Source: Comamonas sp. JUb58
GTDB lineage: Bacteria; Pseudomonadota; Gammaproteobacteria; Burkholderiales; Burkholderiaceae_C
Length of the DNA: 64,000 nucleotides
Assembly (NCBI RefSeq): GCF_004364775.1
Contig: NZ_SOAL01000004.1
Location: forward strand, 218,189 to 282,188
Reading direction: 5' to 3'
Position 1 is the first letter of the stretch, and every line of letters starts with the position of its first letter. The position numbers and the translations under genes were made by a program. The notes under the pieces are model-generated. The model had not been told where the DNA came from, searched no databases, and saw only the letters and a program-made list of their open reading frames with translations. Of this stretch, positions 1 to 8,006 are shown in pieces.

Positions 1-261
1 AGCTCGGCCAAGAATCCGAGTGGCGAGCGAGATGGAAAATGCACGAGGGTAAGAAGGTCAACCAGTAGCACTTTGGGACGAAGTGCCACATCGGTGCTGA
101 TAGCAATTCAGGCTTGGTGCATACCGACGTCCCAACGCCAGGCAACGAGGCTGACTTATCGCATGCGCACAAGCTGCTGGCTAGGAGATTACGCCTTTGA
201 CAGCAGCGGCTATAACGGTGTGGGCAAGCGGGCGGAGGCGGAAAACGGGAAAAAGCCGTAA
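1..261 (+). pseudogene. Decayed IS5-family transposase, C-terminal part
   Basis: Reading the frame that contains the ATG at 39 gives MHEGKKVNQ, a stop, then HFGTKCHIGADSNSGLVHT and ADLSHAHKLL. This is the pattern of the catalytic half of IS5-group DDE transposases (MHQTKKGNQW-FGMK-HIGxDxxSGLVHT). The frame then shifts and continues with DSSGYNGVGKRAE, corresponding to the usual DAGYQGVxKR motif. The in-frame TAG and the frameshift show the gene is dead. The 5' half lies outside the window. The N-terminal half of a similar transposase is present at 16430-16785, but nothing shows the two were ever one element. Confidence 0.75.
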
Positions 262-270
262 ATACGGTTT

Positions 271-354
271 GAAATCTGTCGGCAAAGCTGCGTAATAGCC
301 GGCAAATCGGCATCGAGCTAACTGGCCGGTCTGAATTCAGTGGTTCTGCAGACC
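271..354. repeat. Diverged dispersed repeat, copy A
   Basis: About 84 bases here align end to end with 50730-50812 in the same orientation. Shared blocks include GCAAATCGGCATC and AATTCAGTG, with scattered substitutions. Copy A starts just after the IS5 debris. Copy B sits where a nitroreductase gene is cut short. A mobile-element end is likely, but I cannot name the family. Confidence 0.55.
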
Positions 355-507
355 TTGCCTAACCAATATGTAGACATGGTGTTCGATGAACGAGGCACCC
401 CGTCCCTTCGCAAGCGGGAACTCACTGCCGATGTGACTCAGGATATTCGCGGCGAGCGTGTCATCGGTGTCGGCGATGATCTCGGCATTGAGTTCGTCAT
501 CACCTAA
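322..507 (+). pseudogene. C-terminal remnant of an unrecognised protein, possibly a polymorphic toxin
   Basis: From just after a TAA at 319-321 to a TAA at 505-507 one frame reads 61 sense codons, including MVFDERGTPSLRKREL and VIGVGDDLGIEFVIT. The composition looks protein-like and fits the last part of a larger protein whose body was lost at the repeat junction. The only ATG (376) has no convincing ribosome binding site. Two small genes of immunity-protein style follow at 650 and 1148, which is why a toxin C-terminus is a reasonable guess. It remains an inference. Confidence 0.35.
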
Positions 508-649
508 CGACGACATTTGTGATTCATGGTCCAAATCTAGACTGAGTGCAGCCCAGGGCCAGAAGACTGTGAGTTGCAATCTCCGCAGACTTCCGCAAGC
601 GGCCAAGTTGTCTGCCCAATTCCATGTTTAGCTAGCGAGGCCTAATGCC

Positions 650-1123
650 ATGAACCTCATTCTTGAAAGGTCCGACCGAGTGCCCTTCTACACGGACATG
701 CGTCTGATTTTTGAAGCGACAGGCTTACGTTCCGCTGATTTTGATTGGTACGTCAGCGATATCGATACCAATAGCGGCAGCGCCCAGTTCTCAGACCAAG
801 ACAGGTGGCTTGCCGGGGTAGAACTGGAAAGCTTTTTGGCCAGCCATACTGTTCAGTTCATCTGGGCGGTGTTTAGCGCCTTTCCGGTTGGTTACCGCCG
901 CCATATCGAGCAAGCCCCGTATGTGGATGGCAACCCGCTGTATTGGCAAGGGGTCGAGGTAGCGCCGCAGCTGGAGAATGCTTTGTTCGAGATTGTCTGC
1001 TGGGACAGCAGCGCAACCCTCTTGATTGGCCTTCCGCAAGAGGCTGAAGAGCGGTTCACGCGCATCTATCCGGAAACACGTGACCTGCGCATCGCTTCCC
1101 AACAGCGGCCGTCAAATATCTAG
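650..1123 (+). CDS. Hypothetical protein, immunity-protein-like
   Basis: A 157-residue soluble protein without signal peptide or membrane segment. It is rich in aromatic and acidic residues (FDWYVSDID, FIWAVFSAFP, LFEIVCWDSSATLLIGL), an organisation often seen in small immunity proteins of contact-dependent or Rhs toxins and in DUF2691-like proteins. I do not recognise a specific family. It lies 140 bases after an orphan protein C-terminus and 24 bases before a second gene in the same direction, so the two are probably cotranscribed. GC content is lower than in the core genes of the window, which suits an acquired segment. Confidence 0.6.
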   Translation: MNLILERSDRVPFYTDMRLIFEATGLRSADFDWYVSDIDTNSGSAQFSDQDRWLAGVELESFLASHTVQFIWAVFSAFPVGYRRHIEQAPYVDGNPLYWQGVEVAPQLENALFEIVCWDSSATLLIGLPQEAEERFTRIYPETRDLRIASQQRPSNI

Positions 1124-1147
1124 CCTTTAACTGCTCCGGGCAATCAC

Positions 1148-1657
1148 ATGCTTAACGACAAACACGATCTGTTGGTTCACTACGATGAGGAATCGCAGAA
1201 GCTCATCCTTTACTCCGTCAGAACTGCAGAGACGTCTGAGCTGCGCAAAAAAGAATTTGATGGGGTCGCTCCGGAAGTCGAGTACTTCCAATCCATGCCT
1301 GCCGAAGAGGCTGAAATGAAGTTAGGGCGTCTTGTCTTCTCATTGCTGGATCTCGGAGCATCTCGCAAGATTGGCATCCGAGACTACGAGACCGAGGCCG
1401 ATGCTGCGCAGGCGCGCTTCGTGGAAGAGCTCGAAGAGCAAGTCAAGACCAACGACCCGGATGCGCAATACCAGCTGTTCATGCACTTGCATTCATGCGC
1501 AATGGCCAACTACTCCTTAGCGGATCTTTCAAGAGCAGAGTCCCTGTTGCTAGCGGCCGTTGCACAAGGGCATGAGGGAGCACTATCCAGCTTGGAAAAT
1601 TGGCCCATTCTGAAGGCCATGGCGGAAAAGCGGATCAAACGTGGGCCCGAGGCCTAG
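1148..1657 (+). CDS. Hypothetical protein with Sel1-like C-terminal stretch
   Basis: A 169-residue cytoplasmic protein. The first 80 residues look like a mixed alpha/beta domain (LLVHYDEESQKLILYSVRT). The second half is helical and ends with a tetratricopeptide/Sel1-type pattern (DAQYQLFMHLHSCAMANYSLADLSRAESLLLAAVAQGHEGA). No catalytic motif is visible. It follows the gene at 650 closely and may be a second immunity-type protein of a lost toxin locus; this is context inference only. Confidence 0.6.
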   Translation: MLNDKHDLLVHYDEESQKLILYSVRTAETSELRKKEFDGVAPEVEYFQSMPAEEAEMKLGRLVFSLLDLGASRKIGIRDYETEADAAQARFVEELEEQVKTNDPDAQYQLFMHLHSCAMANYSLADLSRAESLLLAAVAQGHEGALSSLENWPILKAMAEKRIKRGPEA

Positions 1658-1795
1658 CCATTCGTTGCCCCAAATCAGCTACAGAGCGCCCGCTTTAGGC
1701 TGTTAGCCAACAATTGGCACCTTTGCTTAACGCCTCAATGGCGGATGCACCAGCAAACCAGCGGCTTCAGACCTGCCCCAACCCTTCGCAAGCGC

Positions 1796-1990
1796 TCAGG
1801 ACTCGCGTTCTCCCCAGTTCCCGCTCGTGATCGGGCGGGTCAGCTGGTCAATCTTGGCATCAATCAACGACAGCCGTGCTCTGGCATGCGCATCGTCTTG
1901 GGCGGCTTGCATCAATAGCTCGGCGCCCTCCGCCTTCAACGCCTTTAAATACGAGTCCGGCGTTCCACCCTCTTCAGCAGAATCTGACAT
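1796..1990 (-). CDS. Small acidic hypothetical protein
   Basis: A 64-residue protein starting MSDSAEEGG. This start was chosen over the upstream ATG at 2050 because a strong GGGAGG ribosome binding site lies 7 bases before it. The sequence is charged and helical (YLKALKAEGAELLMQAAQDD) and ends in QLTRPITSGNWGERES. There is no known domain. It is probably soluble and stands alone between convergent or unrelated neighbours. Confidence 0.55.
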   Translation of the reverse strand: MSDSAEEGGTPDSYLKALKAEGAELLMQAAQDDAHARARLSLIDAKIDQLTRPITSGNWGERES

Positions 1991-2286
1991 GCTTGCCTCC
2001 CGCGTCTCTTGATCCACAATCGTAACTGTCCTGCAACAAAATACAAGCATTAAGCATACAAAAATAAGTTAAATCAATAACTTATTTCAATTTCGATTGC
2101 TCGACAATCGCTGCCATTTGTCCGGTCGGATTCATTTGCTTGCGCAACAATCTACGTGGTTCTAAGGCGGATCTGTAGGCATCTGCTTGCAATGGAATGG
2201 AGGCCACTCTGGCCCCTGCAGCGGCACGCAAGCTGGAGGATGTACCAAAGCGTGGCATCCCGAGCCATGTAAACAGGAGACCTTCC

Positions 2287-2475
2287 ATGCCCGACGACAA
2301 AACCAAGCCCGGTGGGCAGGACCGCAGTCGCATCAACGTGAACGAAGACTACGAACTGCGAGACTGGTCGAAGAAGTTCAGCGTCAGTCCCGATCAGCTA
2401 AAGGCGGCCGTGAAGGCCGTAGGCACAAGTGCTTCGGCGGTTGAGCAGCACCTGAAGCAGTCCAAAAACTCATGA
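2287..2475 (+). CDS. DUF3606 domain protein
   Basis: A 62-residue protein beginning MPDDKTKPGGQDRSRIN, then ELRDWSKKFSVSPDQLKAAVKAVG. This is the typical full-length DUF3606 pattern: a short basic start followed by a helix-turn-helix-like segment with the WSKKFxVS...L..AV..VG signature. An AGGAGA site lies 7 bases upstream of this ATG, so the longer reading from 2197 is rejected. Function is unknown for the family. A second small gene follows 16 bases downstream and is probably cotranscribed. Confidence 0.8.
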   Translation: MPDDKTKPGGQDRSRINVNEDYELRDWSKKFSVSPDQLKAAVKAVGTSASAVEQHLKQSKNS

Positions 2476-2491
2476 CAACTGGAGCTACGCA

Positions 2492-2743
2492 ATGACCCAA
2501 GCCAAAGAATATGCATCGCCTGCCGCTGAGGCGAGCGACATTGAGCAGCAACATGGCCACGGCGGCAATATGCGCGATGCTGGCCCTGGCGCTGAACTGC
2601 CGCCAAACCAGGCAGACGACCCGCTGGGAAGCAGCGGGCACATCAAGCGTTTGGAAGAAGTTGCACCGGATGCATTGAAGGAGCAATCAGGCAGCCCTGG
2701 TGCAGATATGGACCGGCAAATGGGGAATCCCGATAACGCTTGA
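2492..2743 (+). CDS. Small hydrophilic hypothetical protein
   Basis: An 83-residue, very polar, probably disordered protein (MTQAKEYASPAAEASDIEQQ, then repeated Gly/Asp/Asn/Pro-rich stretches). GGAG lies upstream of the start. It lies 16 bases after the DUF3606 gene. Such hydrophilic proteins next to DUF3606 are sometimes linked to stress conditions, but nothing in the sequence proves a role. Confidence 0.6.
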   Translation: MTQAKEYASPAAEASDIEQQHGHGGNMRDAGPGAELPPNQADDPLGSSGHIKRLEEVAPDALKEQSGSPGADMDRQMGNPDNA

Positions 2744-2810
2744 GCCCATGGTCGACGATGGGCTCCATGGTTTGGAACTGCAGGAACCAGTCCAAGGCAA
2801 GCAATCGCGT

Positions 2811-3662
2811 TTAGCTCCCAACACCATCCGTCGAGCAACTCACCGCCTCCCATTGCGCCAACCCTGCCCGCATGGCGCCCAACTTGCCCCGCACCAGCTC
2901 CAGCGCATCACTGCCCAGCAGTAAATGTGCGGGCGGCCGCTCGGCGGCGGTGGCGATGCGCAGCATCACGGCGGCTGCCTTGGCAGGGTCGCCCAGCTGC
3001 TTGCCGCTGACGGCTTGGCGGCGCGCTCGCACCGGGTCAAACAGCGCGTCATAGTCGCCGATGCTGCGCGGTGCGCGCACCATCGAGCGGCCGGCCCAGT
3101 CCGTCCGGAATGAGCCTGGCGCAACGGCGGTCACGTCGATGCCCAGCTCCGCCACTTCCTTGCCCAGCGCTTCAGAGATCCCTTCCAGCGCAAACTTGCT
3201 GCCGCAGTAGTAGGCAATGCCCGGCATGGTGATAAAGCCGCCCATCGACGTGATGTTGAGAATGCGCCCACGGCGGCGGGCACGCATAAAGGGGAGAAAG
3301 GCCTTGATGACGGCGACTGCGCCGAAGACGTTGACATCGAATTGCCGGCGCATGTCCTCCAGCGGGCTTTCTTCCAGGATGCCTTCGTAGCCGTAGCCGG
3401 CGTTGTTGACGATGACGTTCACCGGCCCGATTGCCTTTTCCACGTCCTGGGCCACCTGCTCGACCGCCGCGTGGTCGGTCACATCCAGCTGCCGGGCTAT
3501 CGCTTGGCTGGGGTGCATGGCCTGGAATGCCTGCGCGTCGTCGGCGCTGCGAACGGTTCCGATGACGCGGTGCCCTGCTGCCAGCGCCGCCTGGGAAAGC
3601 GCCCGGCCAAAGCCGCTGCTGACGCCGGTGATAAAGAAAGTTTGAGGGGATGAATCGCGCAT
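2811..3662 (-). CDS. SDR-family NAD(P)-dependent oxidoreductase
   Basis: A 283-residue classical short-chain dehydrogenase/reductase. The Rossmann glycine motif TGVSSGFGRAL is at the N-terminus. NNAGYGYEG, ITSMGG and the catalytic YYCGSKFALEG (Tyr-x3-Lys) follow in order. The start at 3662 has AGGAG 7 bases upstream; an in-frame ATG 48 bases earlier lacks one. The gene is divergent from an AraC-type regulator at 3758 with 95 bases between the starts, an arrangement usual for a reductase under that regulator. The substrate cannot be read from sequence. Confidence 0.93.
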   Translation of the reverse strand: MRDSSPQTFFITGVSSGFGRALSQAALAAGHRVIGTVRSADDAQAFQAMHPSQAIARQLDVTDHAAVEQVAQDVEKAIGPVNVIVNNAGYGYEGILEESPLEDMRRQFDVNVFGAVAVIKAFLPFMRARRRGRILNITSMGGFITMPGIAYYCGSKFALEGISEALGKEVAELGIDVTAVAPGSFRTDWAGRSMVRAPRSIGDYDALFDPVRARRQAVSGKQLGDPAKAAAVMLRIATAAERPPAHLLLGSDALELVRGKLGAMRAGLAQWEAVSCSTDGVGS

Positions 3663-3757
3663 GCTTGCTCCTGAAGGTACGAGGCCAAATGGTAGGCAAG
3701 CACGCGGCATCCAGAAATGGCGTACGCTATCCGGTCATTGCCTATTCCTACACGACG

Positions 3758-4717
3758 ATGACTTCCACCCCCAGGCACCGCATGGCCGCCCAGCTGTCCA
3801 ACTTGGCGATCAATGAGGGCTATACCCTGAGCCCGCTGCCCGGCGTGTGCTGGCTGCGCAGCAACCGCCCGCTGGACGTTACGCCGGTGCTGTACGAGCC
3901 GGGCATCGTCATCGTCTGCCAGGGGCGCAAGCGCGGTTGGCTGGGCGACCAGGAGTTTGTCTACGACGAGCAGCATGTGCTGGCCGTCGCCGTGCCTGTG
4001 CCCTTTGTCATGCAGACCGAAGCCAGCGCTGAGCGCCCCTTGCTGGCCATCTACCTGCGCCTGGATATGCAGCTGGCTGCCGACATCGCCATCCAGGTGG
4101 ACGAGCAGCTGCCCCATGCAACGCCGACCACGCCGATCAGGTCGATCAGGTCGATCAGGCCGTCCAGCCTGGTGTCCTCCAAGATGAATGCAGCCCTCGC
4201 CGACGCAGTCACCCGCTTCTTGCAGGCCATGTCCCACCCGCTGGAAGCCCAGGTGCTCGGCCCCTCCATCCTGCGAGAGATCTACTTCCGCGTACTGACC
4301 GGTGAGCAAGGCGAAACCCTGCGTGCTTCACTCGCCGCGCAGGGCCGCTTCGGCCAAGTCGGTCGCGCCATTCAGCGCATCCATCGCGAGCACGCCAACC
4401 CGCTGACCGTGGCTATGCTGGCCAGCGAAGCGGGCTTGGGTGCAGCGGCCTTCCACAACCACTTCAAGTCCGTGACCCGCGTATCGCCGATGCAGTACCT
4501 CAAGTCCATCCGCCTGCACCAAGGGCGCTTGCTGATGATGCGGCGCGGCATGACCGCCGCCGCTGCGGCATCGGCTGTGGGGTACGAGAGCCCCTCCCAG
4601 TTCAGCCGGGAGTTCAAGCGCCTGTTCGGGCTACCACCGCAGGCGGAGGTGGAACGTATCAAGCTTGCATTCGCGCTCCCACCGCTGCCGGATGGGCCTT
4701 TTGTGAGTTCTCACTAG
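3758..4717 (+). CDS. AraC-family transcriptional regulator
   Basis: A 319-residue regulator. The N-terminal half matches the AraC_N cupin-like effector domain (EPGIVIVCQGRKRGWLGDQ, LAVAVPVPF). The C-terminal 100 residues hold two helix-turn-helix units, including LTVAMLASEAGLGAAAFHNH and AASAVGYESPSQFSREFKR. The start shown follows from the family's usual length; upstream starts would overlap the divergent SDR gene's leader. Between the domains is a linker with a perfect 9-base tandem repeat (4135-4161). It most likely controls the divergent SDR gene. Confidence 0.92.
   Translation: MTSTPRHRMAAQLSNLAINEGYTLSPLPGVCWLRSNRPLDVTPVLYEPGIVIVCQGRKRGWLGDQEFVYDEQHVLAVAVPVPFVMQTEASAERPLLAIYLRLDMQLAADIAIQVDEQLPHATPTTPIRSIRSIRPSSLVSSKMNAALADAVTRFLQAMSHPLEAQVLGPSILREIYFRVLTGEQGETLRASLAAQGRFGQVGRAIQRIHREHANPLTVAMLASEAGLGAAAFHNHFKSVTRVSPMQYLKSIRLHQGRLLMMRRGMTAAAAASAVGYESPSQFSREFKRLFGLPPQAEVERIKLAFALPPLPDGPFVSSH
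4135..4161 (+). repeat. Nine-base tandem repeat inside the AraC gene
   Basis: GATCAGGTC occurs twice and a third time as GATCAGGCC. It encodes the linker residues IRSIRSIR. The unit is a multiple of three, so copy-number change would lengthen or shorten the interdomain linker without breaking the frame. Confidence 0.8.
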
Positions 4718-4809
4718 TTGCCCTTGATCGATGAATGGCAGCCCAGCACCTCTATCGCTGAAAATAATCACCGTTCGATTCAACCCGCCCCGCCTCATGA
4801 GGTGCCAGC

Positions 4810-5136
4810 ATGAAAAAACTACCTGACAATTTTCCGTTTCTCCAGGACATGTACGCCGATAGCTACTTCCCCAAGGACCTCGTCGACAAGCTGCGCGATG
4901 CCATTCAGGAAGCCGCGCTTTTCATCGGCCAAGGCGGCCATTCGCTGGATGCGGTCCAGTCCCAGCTCGATCTGATGACCGAGAAGATCAACGATCTTCA
5001 GGCTGAATTTGAAGACCGGGGGAGCGAGATTGAGACCGCCGCCAGAGACTCGATTGGCACGACGGTCGAGGCCATGCTGAGCTTCTTGGAGGTGGACATT
5101 GATACCGAAGAAGCCATTCGTGCCCGGGACTGGTAA
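4810..5136 (+). CDS. DUF5713 family protein
   Basis: A 108-residue cytoplasmic protein beginning MKKLPDNFPFLQDMYADSYF, the conserved opening of DUF5713 proteins (a YADSYFP motif followed by helices). It is acidic, helical and full length for the family. No enzymatic motif is known. It lies alone downstream of the AraC gene and ahead of a small membrane protein in the same direction. Confidence 0.8.
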   Translation: MKKLPDNFPFLQDMYADSYFPKDLVDKLRDAIQEAALFIGQGGHSLDAVQSQLDLMTEKINDLQAEFEDRGSEIETAARDSIGTTVEAMLSFLEVDIDTEEAIRARDW

Positions 5137-5180
5137 GCGGGGCTGATCCTGTCTTTCCAGCGGCAAGCCCAAAGCGGCCG

Positions 5181-5480
5181 TTGCATTCCATCGTTGAGCG
5201 CCTATTCCCGCCCGCACCGGGCCATCCACCTGTGAAAAGCAGATTTACTCGTTTCATACAGAAGCTTTCGACTCGGGTCACACCTGGGGGGATGGTCGCA
5301 ATCGCTTTTGGATTGGTCATTGGCGGCTCGTACCTGCTCAGCTACCTCCTTCCCGCCCCAAGAGATGAGGTTCAAGCGTGCAGGGAACAGTGCAAACCCA
5401 AGCAGGGAAATTGGGTAGACGACAAGAACTACCCCATGTCGACCAGGGGGGGATACCGACAAATCTGCCAATGCTCTTGA
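5181..5480 (+). CDS. Small single-pass membrane protein
   Basis: A 99-residue protein with one hydrophobic segment at about residues 38-57 (MVAIAFGLVIGGSYLLSYLL). A short outer tail carries four cysteines (VQACREQC and QICQCS) that could form disulfides. The ATG at 5181 is used; a shorter product from the ATG just before the membrane segment is also possible. No family is recognised. It ends 100 bases before the convergent FecR gene. Confidence 0.55.
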   Translation: MHSIVERLFPPAPGHPPVKSRFTRFIQKLSTRVTPGGMVAIAFGLVIGGSYLLSYLLPAPRDEVQACREQCKPKQGNWVDDKNYPMSTRGGYRQICQCS

Positions 5481-5579
5481 TATCGCTTGCTGAGGCCCTG
5501 TCTCTCGGGCAACCCGCCAATACGCCACCACTTCGATGGCAGTTCAGCACCGATCAAAGTAGCCTCGCCCTCCTCCACC

Positions 5580-6809
5580 TCAACGCGCCTTCACAATCTC
5601 CGTCACCCCACCTGCCGTCTTCAGCCGCACCGGCAACAGCAGCGGCAGCGCCTGGGCAAAGCTGCTAGCCTCGCGCAAATCAAAGCTGCCCCCTACTCGC
5701 ATGGCGGCGACGGCCGGGTCACGCACTACCAGGCCGGTATCGCCATAGCGCTCAAACTCGGCCAGTGCCTGCGCCAGCGGTGCGTCCTGAAAATTCACCC
5801 GCCCTTTGCGCCAGGCGGCTACATTACCCACCGGCAAGGCCTGCGGCGCCTCCAGGCTGCCCTCGGCCTGCGCAGTGACCCGCTGGCCGGCGACCAGATC
5901 CACCGCTGCCGCCCCGGCCAGGGTCTGGCCCGCATTGCCATCGTCTCCCACCTGCGCCACCCGCACCCGGCCCGATTCCACCTCGACCACCGTCTGGCCC
6001 GCATCCAGCCCCGCCCGGGTATGCCGTACGGAAAACTTCGTGCCCAGCACCGTCACCTTGGTGTGGCCTGCCAGCACCTCAAAGGGGCGCTGTGCATCGG
6101 GCTTGGCATGGAACAGCGCCTGGCCTTCCACCAAGTTCACCTCGCGCCGGCCGCGGAACAGCTGCACCTGCGCCTGCGATACGGCATCCAGCAGCATCTG
6201 CGATCCATCGGGCAGCCGCACCTGCAGCGGCTGGCCGCGCTGGGTGGCGTAGTGCTCGCTGAACAGTGGTTGGCTGCGCCAGTACGACCAGCCCAGCCAG
6301 CCGCCGCCCACCAGCGCCAGCACGGCAGCGGCCATACCCAGGTTGGGCAGCCAGGGGCTGGCAGACCAGCGGCTTGCGCGGGGGCGTTGCGCGGCGGCGG
6401 GATGGGGCCGGGCCGCAGTTGTATAGGGTTCTGCGGGTTGTACGGATGGTTCGGTAGCCGCCTGCAGCTGTTCTTTCTCACGCTCTAGTCCAGCCCGCAG
6501 TGCATGCTGCAGCGCCTGGGGCATCGCGCGCAGCCGGCTGTGGCTGTGCTCCAGCGCAGCCAGCGCCTGCGCATGGGCGGGGTCGGCCGCCAGCCAAGCG
6601 GCCAGCGCGGCGGCCTGCTCGGCAGACAAGGGCTGGCCACTGCTGCGCCGCGTGGCCCACAAGGCGGCTTCCCATGCCAGCGCATCCTGCCCCGGCGCCA
6701 ACGCGCCTGGCGCGCCCAATGCAGCCTCATCGGCAGCATCCTGGCGGTCAGCATCGGTGGTGATCGGGCGGGGCAAGGTCATCGCTGGGGGTTGTCGTCG
6801 TGCCGGCAT
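5580..6809 (-). CDS. FecR-type anti-sigma factor / sigma regulator
   Basis: A 409-residue inner-membrane sensor that relays a TonB-receptor signal to its ECF sigma factor. The order is: a DUF4880 anti-sigma domain (about residues 40-90), an Ala/Pro-rich linker, one membrane helix (AAAVLALVGGGWLGW), the periplasmic FecR domain (VRLPDGSQMLLD, VTVLGTKFSVR), and a C-terminal STN-like DUF4974 domain. Its ATG overlaps the stop of the upstream sigma gene as TGATG, so translation is probably coupled. No receptor gene follows: the next gene is convergent. The pair must therefore serve a receptor elsewhere or be an orphan. Confidence 0.9.
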   Translation of the reverse strand: MPARRQPPAMTLPRPITTDADRQDAADEAALGAPGALAPGQDALAWEAALWATRRSSGQPLSAEQAAALAAWLAADPAHAQALAALEHSHSRLRAMPQALQHALRAGLEREKEQLQAATEPSVQPAEPYTTAARPHPAAAQRPRASRWSASPWLPNLGMAAAVLALVGGGWLGWSYWRSQPLFSEHYATQRGQPLQVRLPDGSQMLLDAVSQAQVQLFRGRREVNLVEGQALFHAKPDAQRPFEVLAGHTKVTVLGTKFSVRHTRAGLDAGQTVVEVESGRVRVAQVGDDGNAGQTLAGAAAVDLVAGQRVTAQAEGSLEAPQALPVGNVAAWRKGRVNFQDAPLAQALAEFERYGDTGLVVRDPAVAAMRVGGSFDLREASSFAQALPLLLPVRLKTAGGVTEIVKAR

Positions 6810-7411
6810 CAAGGCTGCGGGCGGGTGGCATGCGGGGCGGTATTGGCTGGCTGGGGCGGCCCGCCTTGCTGCAGCAGCTCGCAAGCACGGCAGGCCAGGC
6901 GGCCACGGGCAATATGCTTTTCCACCATGCTCAGCGATATGCCCATGCGCTGTGCGATCTGGGCATAGGGCAGGTCGTCAAAGACATGCAGCATAAACGC
7001 TTCACGGCAGCGCAGCGGCAAGGCCTCGATAGCAGAGGCATAGGCGGCCATTGCCTGCGCGCTGGACAGAACGGCGTCGGGCTCCTCATGCGCGGGGCCC
7101 GGGGGCTGGGCCATTTCGTCAAGCGCGTGCAGATCTTCATGCGTGCGCAGCTGGGCGCGCCGGTACTGGTCCACCATCACATGGCGCGCCGTTTGGTAGA
7201 GCAGCGCGCGCGGCTCGGCAATCGGCGCGCGCGCCTGCTCCATCGCCAGCACCCGGGCGTAGCTCTCCTGCACGATGTCGGCAGCCGCATCGTGGTCGCG
7301 CACCTGGCGCAAACAGAAGTTCAGCAGTTCTCGGTAGTAGTGGAGGAACACGGGGCAAGGGCCCAACAAAGCCGATGGATGGCGCGATGCAATAACGCGA
7401 ATGAATCGCAT
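6809..7411 (-). CDS. FecI-like ECF sigma factor
   Basis: A 200-residue sigma-70 family protein with region 2 (HYYRELLNFCLRQVRDHDAA, DIVQESYARVL) and region 4 (IEALPLRCREAFMLHVFDD, YAQIAQRMGISLSMVEKHI). It probably redirects RNA polymerase to an iron-uptake receptor gene. The start at 7411 has no clear ribosome binding site; a GTG at 7351 would give a more usual N-terminus for the family. It is followed without a gap by its FecR partner and is divergent from a second FecI gene across about 66 bases that contain a candidate Fur box. Confidence 0.9.
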   Translation of the reverse strand: MRFIRVIASRHPSALLGPCPVFLHYYRELLNFCLRQVRDHDAAADIVQESYARVLAMEQARAPIAEPRALLYQTARHVMVDQYRRAQLRTHEDLHALDEMAQPPGPAHEEPDAVLSSAQAMAAYASAIEALPLRCREAFMLHVFDDLPYAQIAQRMGISLSMVEKHIARGRLACRACELLQQGGPPQPANTAPHATRPQP

Positions 7412-7440
7412 TATCCATAGATTGACTGCTGTTTACATAT

Positions 7441-7460
7441 AATAAGAACCATTCTCATTG
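7441..7460. promoter_or_regulatory. Candidate Fur box between two divergent sigma genes
   Basis: AATAAGAACCATTCTCATTG resembles the Fur operator, with the characteristic CATTCTCATT half. It lies in the 66-base gap between two divergent FecI genes, so iron-bound Fur could repress both at once. Confidence 0.65.
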
Positions 7461-7477
7461 CGTCCATCCAACACACC

Positions 7478-8005
7478 ATGCAGCCAGGCACCGGCATTCC
7501 GCACTCACCCTCCGTTGATCCGGTGCAGGCCCTGTACGAGGCGCACCACAGCTGGCTGGTGGCCCGGCTGCGGCGCAAGCTGGGCTGCGCCTGGGATGCG
7601 GCGGATTTGGCGCAGAACACCTTTGTGCGCGTGCTGGGCACCCAGCGCCAGCAACTGCAAGAGCTGCTGGAGCCTCGCGCCTACCTCACCACGATTGCGC
7701 AGCGTCTGCTGTCCAACCATCTGCGGCGCCGGCAGATTGAGCGCGCCTACCTGGATGCGCTGGCCCTGCTGCCCGAGCCCGTGGCCCCGCCGCCTGATGC
7801 GCAGCTGATGGTGCTGGAGACCCTGGTGGCGATTGACCGCCTGCTGGGCGGCCTGCCCGTCGTCGCCCGCAAGGCCTTTTTGCTGTGGCGGCTGGAGGAT
7901 TTGACGCAGGAAGAGATTGCCCAGCAGCTGGGCATATCGCGCACCAGCGTGCGCCGCCACCTGGCCGCAGCGGCAGAGCGCTGCTATTTTGCGGACCAGG
8001 CCTGA
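7478..8005 (+). CDS. FecI-like ECF sigma factor
   Basis: A 175-residue ECF sigma factor of the iron-starvation type. Region 2 is ALYEAHHSWLVARLRRKLG plus DAADLAQNTFVRVL. Region 4 is FLLWRLEDLTQEEIAQQLG followed by SRTSVRRHLAAA. It is first in a row with FecR (8007) and a TonB receptor (9192). The candidate Fur box ends 17 bases before the ATG. It should activate the receptor gene when the ferric siderophore binds. Confidence 0.93.
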   Translation: MQPGTGIPHSPSVDPVQALYEAHHSWLVARLRRKLGCAWDAADLAQNTFVRVLGTQRQQLQELLEPRAYLTTIAQRLLSNHLRRRQIERAYLDALALLPEPVAPPPDAQLMVLETLVAIDRLLGGLPVVARKAFLLWRLEDLTQEEIAQQLGISRTSVRRHLAAAAERCYFADQA

Positions 8006-8006
8006 G

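Noticed and set aside
5487..6488. A 333-codon plus-strand frame opposite FecR
   Set aside because: No recognisable domain; FecR on the minus strand accounts for the region.
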